The notes: generated from the letters alone by a model not told the origin. Shown: positions 1 through 6,091, counted from the first letter of the stretch. The stretch: DNA of 8,044 bases from DATGZX01 sp035296965 (GCA_035296965.1 DATGZX010000366.1:1-8044), one strand, 5' to 3'. Translations and numbers: made by a program.

Positions 1-1
1 C

Positions 2-163
2 GAGCCGATTCCTCGAGAAGCCATCGATCAACCCGGCACCCGGCGGCTGCGGGTCTGGCTCGAGCCCGGCCCGGACCGCGGCTGGACCGACCCCGATATC
101 CGATCCATCTGGCCGGGGACAATCGAAACCGGCTGGGTCAATGTCGAAATCGTACGCTGCTAG
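2..163 (+). CDS. C-terminal fragment of an unrecognised protein (5' end outside the window)
   Basis: An open frame enters from the left edge and runs 53 codons to TAG at 161-163. It reads like real protein: EPIPREAIDQPG near the start, RLRVWLEPGPDRGW in the middle and GWVNVEIVRC at the end. Composition is charged and aromatic with no low-complexity runs. The upstream part lies outside the window, so family and length cannot be judged, and I do not recognise it. A hairpin (GGGAAG/CTTCCC, 182-200) follows 18 bp later but has no T-tract. Repeat copy A begins 40 bp downstream, so this gene may mark the edge of the undisturbed flanking DNA. That it is coding is inference from composition and frame. 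Confidence 0.45.
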   Translation, partial: EPIPREAIDQPGTRRLRVWLEPGPDRGWTDPDIRSIWPGTIETGWVNVEIVRC

Positions 164-238
164 CCCAACTTCCGGAGTACAGGGAAGGGAACCGCTTCCC
201 AGGTTTCGGCGTTGGGCGCCGGTTTGCCATCTGGGGGC

Positions 239-262
239 CTTTCCGGTGCAAGCACCGGAAAG
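239..262. promoter_or_regulatory. Perfect inverted repeat in repeat copy A
   Basis: CTTTCCGGTGC and GCACCGGAAAG form an 11 bp perfect inverted repeat with a 2 nt loop. A third half-site, GCACCGGAAAA, follows at 264-274. On the minus strand the hairpin ends within 10 bases of an ATG (223-225) that matches the start of the DUF5681-like protein. It could be a protein-binding palindrome or an RNA hairpin beside the ribosome-binding site. It has no T-tract, so a terminator is unlikely. Confidence 0.5.
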
Positions 263-351
263 AGCACCGGAAAAGAGGACCTGGTCAACAAGGTCTGCGG
301 GTGGGCGCCAACTTGCTGGGCCGCAACCTCGACGGAAAGCAGATCGCGTGG
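240..351 (-). pseudogene. Excisionase/HTH_17-like relic, copy A
   Basis: The minus strand from 351 reads PRDLLSVEVAAQQVGAHPQT with only two substitutions from copy B. A wing-like SGALSGACTGK follows, again in another frame after the same 17 nt spacer. Copy A has lost any plausible downstream gene, because the frame after MANRRPTPK diverges from DUF5681. It is most likely a dead duplicate. Confidence 0.33.
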
Positions 352-354
352 AAG

Positions 355-867
355 CTGGTCATGGACGAGCCGACCAATGACCTGGACATCGAGACCCTGG
401 AGCTGCTCGAGTCGTTGCTGGTGGACTACCAGGGAACCGTGTTGCCCGTCAGCCACGACCGTGCCTTCCCGAACGACGTGGTCACCAGCACGCTGGTCAT
501 CGAGAACGATGGCCTGGTGAAAGAGTATGAAGGAGGCTACGACGACTATCTCCGCCAGCGCCCGGCGGAAGCTGCCTCCCAATCTCGGCCGAATCCGGAT
601 GTTCCCAAAAAGAAACCGGCGGATGCCCCCCGTGAACAGTCCCGCAAGCTGAGCTTCAAGGAACGCAAAGAGCTGGACGGCATGCCGGGCCGGATTGAAC
701 AGCTCGAGAAGACCGCGCAGGATCTGCACGCGGCGATGGCCGAACCTTCGTTCTACTGCCAAGATCGTGACGAGATCGCCGGCGCGAGGAAGCGTTTGGA
801 GGACCTTGAGCGCGACCTGGCCGCTGCCTACGCGCGCTGGCACGCCCTGGAAGAGCTTGCCGGCTGA
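355..867 (+). pseudogene. uup: C-terminal fragment of an ABC-F ATPase, Uup type
   Basis: Uup-type ABC-F proteins are soluble tandem ATPases of roughly 600-650 residues that act in ribosome or DNA-intermediate transactions. Only the end survives here. LVMDEPTNDLD is the Walker B/D-loop of the second ATPase domain. VSHDRAF follows as the H-loop (family usually VSHDRAFL), then LVIENDGLVKEYEGGYDDYL, a charged linker, and the C-terminal coiled coil (RKLSFKERKELDGMPGRIEQ, then REEP-like alternation to HALEELAG). Walker A and the signature motif are absent. The frame stays open back to GTG/ATG-like codons in repeat copy A (to 301), but that part encodes repeat sequence, not ABC-F sequence; homology starts at about 355, just where the repeat ends. 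About 170 family residues remain, so this is almost certainly non-functional as an ATPase. Identification is firm; assignment to Uup rather than another ABC-F subgroup rests on the C-terminal coiled coil. Confidence 0.82.
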
Positions 868-1314
868 CTCAACTTTCTCGTCGAAGTCGCAGGGATCACT
901 CCGCGATCGCTCTAGACATTCAGAAGCTTTGCTTTGATCGACCGGGGCGGGAAGTTCGCTGTCGTCGTCATCTGCCAAGGCCTCCAGCACTGAGCCATCA
1001 TCCGTCTGCTTGGCGACTGGCTCGATACGTTCCAGGATCATTTTAAACCACGCGATATCGGGCTTATGTTCAGCCCAAATGTCATCGCCTGTCTCCGGGT
1101 CTTTCACCTTATGCTTGAGCATGTATTTCTTGCCCAGCGCCATTGCGATTGCCGTGGCGCCGAACTCGCGGTCGAGTGCCATCTCGTCGATCTGACTCTC
1201 GATGGCGTCGCTGATTCGCCTGCCGCGGGAATAGCCGGCAGGGTTGCCGCTGGTGCCGGGTTGCCAGGGCGGACGGAGATTCTCAAGTTTCGGCGTTGGG
1301 TGTGGGTTTGCCAT
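868..1314 (-). CDS. DUF5681-like protein, C-terminal end uncertain
   Basis: The frame starts at ATG 1314 with AAGGGG six bases upstream. Residues 16-33 (PPWQPGTSGNPAGYSRGR) carry the PG-x-SGNP-x-G signature of DUF5681 proteins, small proteins common in phage-like and accessory DNA with no established function. A helical stretch follows (ISDAIESQIDEMAL, then ATAIAMALGKKYMLKHK and PDIAWFKMILERIEP), then an acidic tail (ALADDDDSELP). Convincing protein sequence lasts to about residue 140-149. The frame does not stop there: it stays open antisense through the whole Uup fragment to a stop at 160-162, and residue Ser150 is the complement of the Uup TGA. The reading beyond residue 149 is therefore an antisense shadow, and the natural C-terminus was probably lost at the junction. 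Family call is from the motif only. Confidence 0.6.
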
Positions 1315-1320
1315 CTGGGA

Positions 1321-1436
1321 CCCCTTTCCGGTGCGGGCACCGGATAACTCACCGGAATCGTGCACCTGATCAACAAGGTCTGAGGGTGGGCGCCAACTTG
1401 CTCGGCCGCAACCTCCACGGAAAACAGATCGCGTGG
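1321..1436 (-). pseudogene. Excisionase/HTH_17-like relic, copy B
   Basis: Read on the minus strand from 1436, one frame gives PRDLFSVEVAAEQVGAHPQT, resembling the helix-turn-helix of excisionase/MerR-like HTH_17 domains (typically S-V-E-E-A-A..L-G-V-H-P-Q-T-L). The expected wing, here SGELSGARTGKG (1356-1321), is in a different frame, after a 17 nt spacer where five codons would be usual. The wing is in frame with the DUF5681-like start. The assignment rests on motif resemblance and could be chance, but the same peptide and offset occur in copy A. Confidence 0.35.
1327..1344. promoter_or_regulatory. Inverted repeat upstream of the DUF5681-like start (copy B)
   Basis: TCCGGTGC and GCACCGGA form an 8 bp perfect inverted repeat with a 2 nt loop. 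A third half-site, CACCGGAA, lies at 1350-1357. In minus-strand orientation the stem is followed directly by AAGGGG, then TCCCAG and the ATG at 1314, so the hairpin touches the probable ribosome-binding site. The same layout occurs in copy A with a longer stem and a different loop. A role in expression is inference. Confidence 0.45.
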
Positions 1437-1468
1437 AATTACCGAGCATGGAGGGAACTGGCCTGGTA

Positions 1469-1713
1469 TTAACGATTGGGAAAGATGAGTGATCTCAGGC
1501 GTTCGTAGGGATCGTGGTGACGCCACCAAGGGAGCAACCTGGCATCCCAGTTTTCCCATTTGTCGCGGCCGAAAGTGCGTGGCCAGTATCTTCTTCTTGC
1601 TTGGCTGGGAAGTGGGCCAGTGTCGGGGGTGACGGCAGTTTGAGCCCGAGTCCAGAGTGCGCGCGATAGGCAAGGTAATCGGCGGAGAATTGGGCTATGA
1701 GCTCTTCAGGCAT
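1469..1713 (-). pseudogene. Possible small frameshifted gene
   Basis: From ATG 1713 one frame begins MPEELIAQFSADYLAYRAHS and continues plausibly to about residue 27. A different frame of the same strand then gives a convincing protein end, FGRDKWENWDARLLPWW and then HHDPYERLRSLIFPNR, stopping at TAA 1471-1469. The aromatic and charged composition of the second part is unlike random translation. The simplest reading is one small gene with a frameshift at about 1630. I do not recognise either part, and no clear RBS precedes the ATG. Confidence 0.3.
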
Positions 1714-2137
1714 GCGGCCGGAACTTAAGGGCTCGGACGTAGTGCACCTACTGTAAACACAAGCCGGCCTGCTATGACTCGGGCCGGCTCAGTCTGCACT
1801 CACAGATCGAAGCGAGCGAGCGGGACATTGCACCCATTTGACTTCACTTCTCAGTATAAGACACAAAATCGTGCCGCGAGCCATGCCCGGCCGTTGATGC
1901 ATCCGCAAAGCCAGTCCGGGAGTAGTTTTGCGCGCGTTTTCGCCGCCAGAAAGGCGCAATGGAACTGGACTAACCCGCTGTTCGCGCACGGAGGAAGCAG
2001 GGCCACCCACTCTCTGGTACCTGAGGAAACCTGGATGAATGGAAAGGGCCACGAAAGTTCTGAATAGGAAAGCGCCGCCTGCTCTCCGGTCCCGGGAAAC
2101 GTGGATGGCCCCAAAGTCCCGGGAGCAGTCGATCCGG
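1714..2137. other. Stretch without a supported gene
   Basis: Several overlapping frames are open on both strands here, but none gives family-like sequence or a matched RBS. A hairpin lies at 1762-1789. The right half probably once held the N-terminal part of the transposase whose end remains at 2138-2266, but no recognisable N-terminal motif was seen. Confidence 0.4.
1762..1789. terminator. GC-rich hairpin, weak terminator candidate
   Basis: AGCCGGCC and GGCCGGCT form an 8 bp perfect stem around a 12 nt loop. There is no T-tract on either side, so it may only be an inverted repeat. It lies upstream of the small minus-strand relic at 1469-1713. Confidence 0.25.
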
Positions 2138-2266
2138 GGTGTGGACTGGGTGGTGGGTGATGAAGCGTTCCAGAAGCGGCTTCAGCGTCATCATGGCAGA
2201 GCCGTTCAACGGCGGCGCGGTCGGCCACCCAAGTCCGGGGGGCAGGAGTCCGACATTTCGTCGTAA
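2138..2266 (+). pseudogene. C-terminal relic of a REP-associated (IS200-like) tyrosine transposase
   Basis: The plus frame gives DWVVGDEAFQKRL, then HHGRAVQRRRGRPPK and a short tail ending at TAA 2264-2266. A G-x-E-x-F-x-x-(K/R)-L segment followed by a basic (R/K)-R-G-R-P-(R/P)-K ending is typical of the C-termini of REP-associated tyrosine transposases (Y1 family). The catalytic HUH motif and tyrosine would lie upstream, and the preceding sequence in this frame does not contain them. It is therefore a fragment. The match is by memory of the family; an AT-hook-like basic run arising by chance is the alternative. Confidence 0.42.
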
Positions 2267-2440
2267 AGATCTGTCAGAACAAGGTTAATATACAGTGTCA
2301 CCTCCGGCCTTCGCCGCTGCGTCCGATATCGGAGGCCCTATTCGGTCGCTAGACTGGATGAGCCGCCTCTCTCACTTTTCGACCACGACGAGGACGCCCT
2401 CACAAATGGCGATCCGTGTCCGACAGGCTTGTACGTAAGA
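2267..2440. other. Spacer downstream of the M28-like gene
   Basis: No supported gene. An imperfect inverted repeat (CCTCCG near 2301, CGGAGG near 2330) lies about 110 bp beyond the stop of the M28-like gene. No T-tract terminator is visible. Confidence 0.35.
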
Positions 2441-3967
2441 CTACATGCCCTTGAGCATTGAGATAGGCATCCTGTCGAGCTCGTGGATGACCTTGGCGAA
2501 GGCCATTATCTCACTGTACATCCGCCGCTTATCAAGCTTGTCCAAGCCTCCATCGGCCTGCCCCGCGAGGAGATAATTGGGCACGGTGATGTAGGCGATC
2601 GTCGGGATCCCAGCTAGATAGAGGGGTACACCTTCACCGAGCCAGTGCCAGGCTAATGGATCAGCCACCGTCACTGGATTAACCACCGCCACAGGGTGGT
2701 CACACGTTCCACTTAAGCTTCGGAGAATGAGATCGGCTTGCGCTTTCAACGGACAGTATGCCCAGGCCGGTTCGTGGTGACCTGTCGGGTAGTACTGCCA
2801 TCCAGAGGGATCATCGACCCATTCTCTCGTCCCCAGATGCTCGATGGTGAGGGCAGCGACCGTCTTCTTGATGAGATCGGGGAAATTGTCAATCACCTTC
2901 TGGATGGAGGGTACATATGCTAACGCGAAGTGCCCAGTTGCCAGCACAAATGCTAGCGTCCGCTTCCTGGATGATTGAGGCTGGTGAGCGAAGTACTTGG
3001 CCAAAGCAAGCAGAGCTAGGCCACCGTTCTCCTCTGTTGCGTTGCATCCATCCGTATGGGTATTGACGAGAATCACTTCGTCGGAGGACTCACCAGGCAG
3101 CATGGCAATGATGCTACGCGTGGGAGCGTTAAAGATAATATCAGCTTCCAGAGTCAGGTTGACCTTGCACCCAGTTTCCGCGCCTTGCCGCAATCTGTGC
3201 CCAGCCCGGCGTCCCACCCAGAGTGCTGGCAAGTCCTGTAACCCTCGATCAGGAAACAAGGGAGGCGGCAACGTAAACGGCAAGTACTGGTCGGCTGCAT
3301 TTTCTTCCGAAACATTCGTCCACACGAAGATGACGCCTCGAGCTCCCGCATCCCGTGCTTTCGTCAGCCCTGGAACCAAGAACAGATTATATGGCACCCG
3401 CAGCATGGTGGCCGGAAAAGCGGTTTCGCCGTCCAGATTGTAGCTCCCCCATAGCTTGTACCAATCCGATAGAGGCATGGGCGGGAGGGGCGCATCGACC
3501 AGGGCGATTTTCCCCTTCAAATCCAAATCGGTTGAGAAGATGTCCTCAGGGTGATTGCCCGCAGGGAGACTGCCCAGATAAACCAACTCTCCTTCCACTC
3601 CCGCGTACGTAGTCTGGCCGGAGTAGGGATAATAGGAGGACACGGCAATGTCTTGCGGACTGTCACCGGAGAGCAGCTTGAGCGCAGTTCGCCGCGCTTC
3701 CCAGCGGGGAAAGACGTAGTTGTCATACAGGACGTCAAGCCCAAATGCTTTCAACTGGATATCCAGGAAATCCACGTAGGCCTGATGAGCCTTATTACCT
3801 GTATAGCGGGGACCGAGGTCATTCATGAAGACCTGCCAGCCCCATACTTCCTCCAACCCCGGTAAGCCTTCTCCGAGACCCTCCTGGATAGGATTGGTTG
3901 TCCCTCTTTCATCCGGGTTCCTGTGCCCCTCATCCTGTAAAGGCATTGATGGCTGGATGTCGCTCAT
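2441..3967 (-). CDS. M28-like metallopeptidase with PA domain, non-canonical active site
   Basis: A 508-residue protein starting at ATG 3967 with AAGGAG eight bases upstream, ending at TAG 2441-2443. There is no signal peptide: the N-terminus is hydrophilic (MSDIQPSMPLQDEGHRNPDE), so it is probably cytosolic or exported by another route. Residues 50-85 (MNDLGPRYTGNKAH, then FLDIQLKAFGLDV) resemble the N-terminal part of M28 peptidases. Residues 115-275 look like an inserted PA domain (GELVYLG, KGKIALVDAP, ARDAGARGVIFVW, DLPALWVGRRAG). Residues 285-345 resume the M28 core (IIAMLPGESSDEVILVNTHT, then EENGGLALLALAKYF). H304 and D306 match the H-x-D motif, E312/E313 sit where the bridging Asp lies, and E376 (TIEHLG) where a metal-ligand Asp lies. 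The usual catalytic Glu-Glu pair is replaced by TGH346, and the last His is not evident near IPTIAYITVPNYLL. The fold assignment is good; peptidase activity is uncertain. Confidence 0.78.
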   Translation of the reverse strand: MSDIQPSMPLQDEGHRNPDERGTTNPIQEGLGEGLPGLEEVWGWQVFMNDLGPRYTGNKAHQAYVDFLDIQLKAFGLDVLYDNYVFPRWEARRTALKLLSGDSPQDIAVSSYYPYSGQTTYAGVEGELVYLGSLPAGNHPEDIFSTDLDLKGKIALVDAPLPPMPLSDWYKLWGSYNLDGETAFPATMLRVPYNLFLVPGLTKARDAGARGVIFVWTNVSEENAADQYLPFTLPPPLFPDRGLQDLPALWVGRRAGHRLRQGAETGCKVNLTLEADIIFNAPTRSIIAMLPGESSDEVILVNTHTDGCNATEENGGLALLALAKYFAHQPQSSRKRTLAFVLATGHFALAYVPSIQKVIDNFPDLIKKTVAALTIEHLGTREWVDDPSGWQYYPTGHHEPAWAYCPLKAQADLILRSLSGTCDHPVAVVNPVTVADPLAWHWLGEGVPLYLAGIPTIAYITVPNYLLAGQADGGLDKLDKRRMYSEIMAFAKVIHELDRMPISMLKGM

Positions 3968-3975
3968 AGTTGATG

Positions 3976-3981
3976 CTCCTT
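3976..3981 (-). promoter_or_regulatory. Ribosome-binding site of the M28-like gene
   Basis: AAGGAG on the minus strand, eight bases before the ATG at 3967. It fixes this start and argues that the gene is translated independently of the patatin-like gene upstream. Confidence 0.75.
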
Positions 3982-4538
3982 AGGTGTGTGGAAAAAGTTG
4001 GCAAGTCCATCCTGTTATTGACTCCAGCATAACTAACCTTAAAACAAGCGTGATACGAAGATTGACATAGGGCTGACAGTGGCTCGCGCCCTGTAAAACA
4101 AGCCACGAAACGAGACGATGGAATTCGGAGAAGCGCTCACTCGAAAACGACGGCCCCCTCGCAAATGCCCGCGCCGAAAGCCTTTAAACAAGGGGTAGCC
4201 GTTCACAGCCCGAAAGCAGATGTACAGTATACAGGGAGAAGCGGAAAACCCTGGGAATTCCCGGACGAATCGCCGGTGAACGGTCACGATACTGAACACC
4301 TTATATTCTCTCACGGTTACTACACTCGTTCGGATCTCAGACAGGAGTGTTCAGTGCACATCTGCTCTCGGGGTGTGAACGCCCACTCCTCGCCTGCCGC
4401 GGCTGCCATCGCCTGCCGCCTTACATCGTCCATTCTGCGGCGAGTGATAGCAATGTCACCTTTGTCTTCTGCGAATCACCGAGCGGCAGATAAGTTAATT
4501 CCTGCTGCTCGCCTAACGAATCAAGCAACTCAAACCGC
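3982..4538. other. Intergenic stretch between the patatin-side small frame and the M28-like gene
   Basis: No gene is supported between these two points, apart from a possible frameshifted continuation of the small frame (down to 4421). It contains an inverted repeat GTGGCT/AGCCAC (4079-4084 and 4101-4106) and two occurrences of TAAAACAAGC (4040 and 4095). No convincing sigma-70 promoter for the M28-like gene was found. Confidence 0.4.
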
Positions 4539-4703
4539 CTATCCTGCGGTAAGCAATGAGTAATGACCCCTTTGTGTCTTCCGGTGAGTTTCGGCGACAT
4601 CATATTCGACTTTTCGCACTCGACCGGCACCTCTGGTGCAGTTGAAGATGATGGCGCCAATACTACTGCCTGTTGTCCCCGGAATCGCTTCTAGCACGTT
4701 CAT
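4539..4703 (-). CDS. Small ATGA-coupled frame downstream of the patatin-like gene
   Basis: The ATG at 4703-4701 overlaps the patatin TGA (4702-4700) as ATGA, the classic arrangement for translational coupling, with AGGA six bases before it. The 54-residue product begins MNVLEAIPGTTGSSIGAIIF and continues with RVRKVEYDVAETHRK, ending YSLLTAG. A neighbouring frame of the same strand then continues protein-like from about 4560 to 4421 (LPQDRRFELLDSLG, then QELTYLPLGDSQKTK and LLSLAAEW). Either the 54-residue form is real or a single-base indel near 4550 split a gene of about 95 codons. No family recognised and no membrane segment certain. Confidence 0.4.
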   Translation of the reverse strand: MNVLEAIPGTTGSSIGAIIFNCTRGAGRVRKVEYDVAETHRKTQRGHYSLLTAG

Positions 4704-5812
4704 CGGTGTTCCTGATGTAGCCGGTGTTGACTCAAGAGTTCACGACCTCGCTTGTAGGAGTCTTCAAATACATCCATGTCCTCGAACATGTAGTCGACGA
4801 ACCCGCGTGGCCGCTGCATCTCCAGCTCGATCAGCACGATGGGATGGTAGTCGCCCGGGTCGAGCCCGTTCTTGTCCACCAGCTTGTTGATGAGCAGGAT
4901 TTGATGCCGCTCGCCGTCATACGTGCCGTTGAAGATCATCTTGGTCTTCAGGTCTTCCAGATCGGCCCAGTTCTTGGGGAGCGCCCCGATCCAGCGGTGG
5001 TTGAGCGGTCGAACCACGATGATGCATTTAACCGGAGTCAGCTCGTTGAGGATGATCTGGCGGAAGTAAGCCCCGTCGATATCCAGCGCGTAGGCGTCGG
5101 GCCGGTCCTCCGAGTCGAACCCGTAGTTGTAGAGCCAGAGGGCGTCGCGGAGGCCTGTGGGGCTGATGTTTTGGTAACTGGTCCGGTGGCGGTACGAGCT
5201 CCGCTCTCCGGGAAGGTACTTCTTCGAGGCTCCTTTGCTCTTGGTCTTGGTCAGGAGTTTGCGAGCGGCCTCGTTCAGGTAGACAATCTCGGTGCCATCG
5301 ACAGGATTGAAACTGTTGAAGACGACGCCGACCTCAGTGGAATTCAGGACCCGGCTCATGTCCTCGAAGTAACCTGGCGGGTGCTCCGGGGCCAGCACCC
5401 GGCTGGGTATCGTCCTGAGAAACTCGATCGGTGGAATGGCGTTGAGCGGATCTCGAAGCATACGCTGCAGCGCCGCCGCGACGTTTTCGAGGTACTCCAG
5501 TGGCCAGTCTTGCCAGACCGGACGCAGGACTCCGGGGACCCCTTGGGCGACAGCCTGAAAAAAGTCCAAGAGCTTGATCTTGAGCGGGTCCATGCTGGCA
5601 ATATCGTCTTGCATGATCTGGCGCAAGCTCCTCTGTCGCTCGGAGGGATCCCGGAGGAACTGGTAGGTCCAGCGGATCTGCCCCGAGGTGCACGAGATCA
5701 TCGCCGGCCTGACTCCCTCGTCGGTCGCGGCCTGCAGAAATCCCGCACCATGGGCATTGTTGCCGGCCAACCCGCCCAGGGCGAAGGCCAGCTCGTGATG
5801 AGAGAAGTTCAT
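4700..5812 (-). CDS. Patatin-like phospholipase family protein, divergent
   Basis: Patatin-like proteins are acyl hydrolases using a Ser-Asp dyad. The ATG at 5812 is preferred, giving 370 residues, because GGGAG lies nine bases upstream; the frame is also open from a TTG eight codons earlier (5836). Counting from that TTG, residues 18-34 (FALGGLAGNNAHGAGFL) match the glycine-rich oxyanion-hole segment, and the nucleophile elbow is I47-S-C-T-S51-G-Q, where the family usually has G-x-S-x-G. DIDGAYFRQI (D254-G-A) matches the D-G-(G/A) that supplies the catalytic Asp. After it come a typical strand (VKCIIVVRPLN) and a C-terminal region (MIFNGTYDGERHQILLIN, then IVLIELEM). No signal peptide. An antisense frame of nearly equal length is open over the same span, but it lacks motifs and an RBS. 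A small frame overlaps its stop. Confidence 0.75.
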   Translation of the reverse strand: MNFSHHELAFALGGLAGNNAHGAGFLQAATDEGVRPAMISCTSGQIRWTYQFLRDPSERQRSLRQIMQDDIASMDPLKIKLLDFFQAVAQGVPGVLRPVWQDWPLEYLENVAAALQRMLRDPLNAIPPIEFLRTIPSRVLAPEHPPGYFEDMSRVLNSTEVGVVFNSFNPVDGTEIVYLNEAARKLLTKTKSKGASKKYLPGERSSYRHRTSYQNISPTGLRDALWLYNYGFDSEDRPDAYALDIDGAYFRQIILNELTPVKCIIVVRPLNHRWIGALPKNWADLEDLKTKMIFNGTYDGERHQILLINKLVDKNGLDPGDYHPIVLIELEMQRPRGFVDYMFEDMDVFEDSYKRGRELLSQHRLHQEHR

Positions 5813-5821
5813 GAGCGTTGT

Positions 5822-5826
5822 CTCCC
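5822..5826 (-). promoter_or_regulatory. Ribosome-binding site of the patatin-like gene
   Basis: GGGAG on the minus strand with a nine-base spacer to the ATG at 5812. It decides between this start and the in-frame TTG at 5836. Farther upstream, GATAAT (minus strand, 5909-5914) preceded by TGC could be an extended -10 element, but no good -35 accompanies it. Confidence 0.55.
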
Positions 5827-5949
5827 GCAGCTTCAATCATAAGTCCCAAGAGGTCATAGACCTTCCCGGCTCGAGCACCTTTGACACGGAGCCGCTCCCT
5901 TTCCCTCCATTATCGCACGTCCCAAGGTGGGCACCAGCCCCTTCCTATT

Positions 5950-6061
5950 TTCGCAAATCCATGTCGAACCGGTGTTTAGACGTTGAGTGGCCCGGTTTGT
6001 CGCGATTCGCAAATCCATGTCGAGCCGGTGTTTAGACGTTGAGTGGCCCGGTTTGTCGCGA
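5950..6061. repeat. 56 bp tandem duplication, two copies
   Basis: Units 5950-6005 and 6006-6061 are identical except at one position (A at 5968, G at 6024). Each begins TTCGCAAATCCATGTCGA and ends GGTTTGTCGCGA. After the second unit only TTCG of a third is present. The period is not a multiple of three, so it does not preserve a reading frame, and no gene spans it. Near identity implies a recent duplication. Confidence 0.93.
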
Positions 6062-6077
6062 TTCGTTGCCATACCCC

Positions 6078-6091
6078 ATGGTGCGCACCAT
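6078..6091. repeat. 14 bp perfect palindrome
   Basis: ATGGTGCGCACCAT is its own reverse complement. It lies between the 56 bp tandem repeat and the IS-like terminal sequence. It could be a dimeric regulator site or part of the decayed element. Confidence 0.4.

Larger units (their letters stand above)
203..353. repeat. Diverged direct repeat, copy A (~151 bp)
   Basis: This segment matches 1287-1438 in the same orientation at roughly 85% identity by hand alignment (about 20 mismatches and one single-base gap). The match stops at GCGTGGAA in both copies. The DNA after this copy is the Uup-like ATPase fragment, so the repeat edge coincides with the truncation of that gene. Read on the minus strand the repeat holds an HTH-like peptide, a hairpin, an RBS-like site and the first codons of a DUF5681-like protein (MANRRPTPKP here, MANPHPTPKL in copy B). 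The matching reading frame ends after about nine codons. Confidence 0.85.
1287..1438. repeat. Diverged direct repeat, copy B (~152 bp), 5' region of the DUF5681-like gene
   Basis: Second copy of the repeat found at 203-353. Here it directly precedes and includes the start of the DUF5681-like gene on the minus strand (ATG at 1314), so this is probably the more complete arrangement. The two copies lie about 930 bp apart and enclose the Uup fragment and the DUF5681-like gene. No third copy is visible in the window. Confidence 0.85.

Noticed and set aside
1104..1673. 189-codon minus-strand frame over the DUF5681-like gene
   Set aside because: Its left part is an out-of-frame reading of the DUF5681-like gene; only the short HTH-like peptide within it seems meaningful, and it is reported separately.
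2310..2460. Protein-like plus-strand frame containing LDEPPLSLFDHDEDAL
   Set aside because: No start or RBS, it overlaps the end of the M28-like gene, and two other frames of the same stretch look equally open.
4165..4563. 132-codon plus-strand frame
   Set aside because: Composition is alanine/serine-rich without motifs, and it lies antisense to the better supported small minus-strand frame.
4724..5842. Long plus-strand open frame of 372 codons antisense to the patatin-like gene
   Set aside because: It lacks recognisable motifs and an RBS, while the opposite strand has patatin motifs and a good Shine-Dalgarno site.
5950..6061. CRISPR array
   Set aside because: The two units are directly abutting with no spacers between them.
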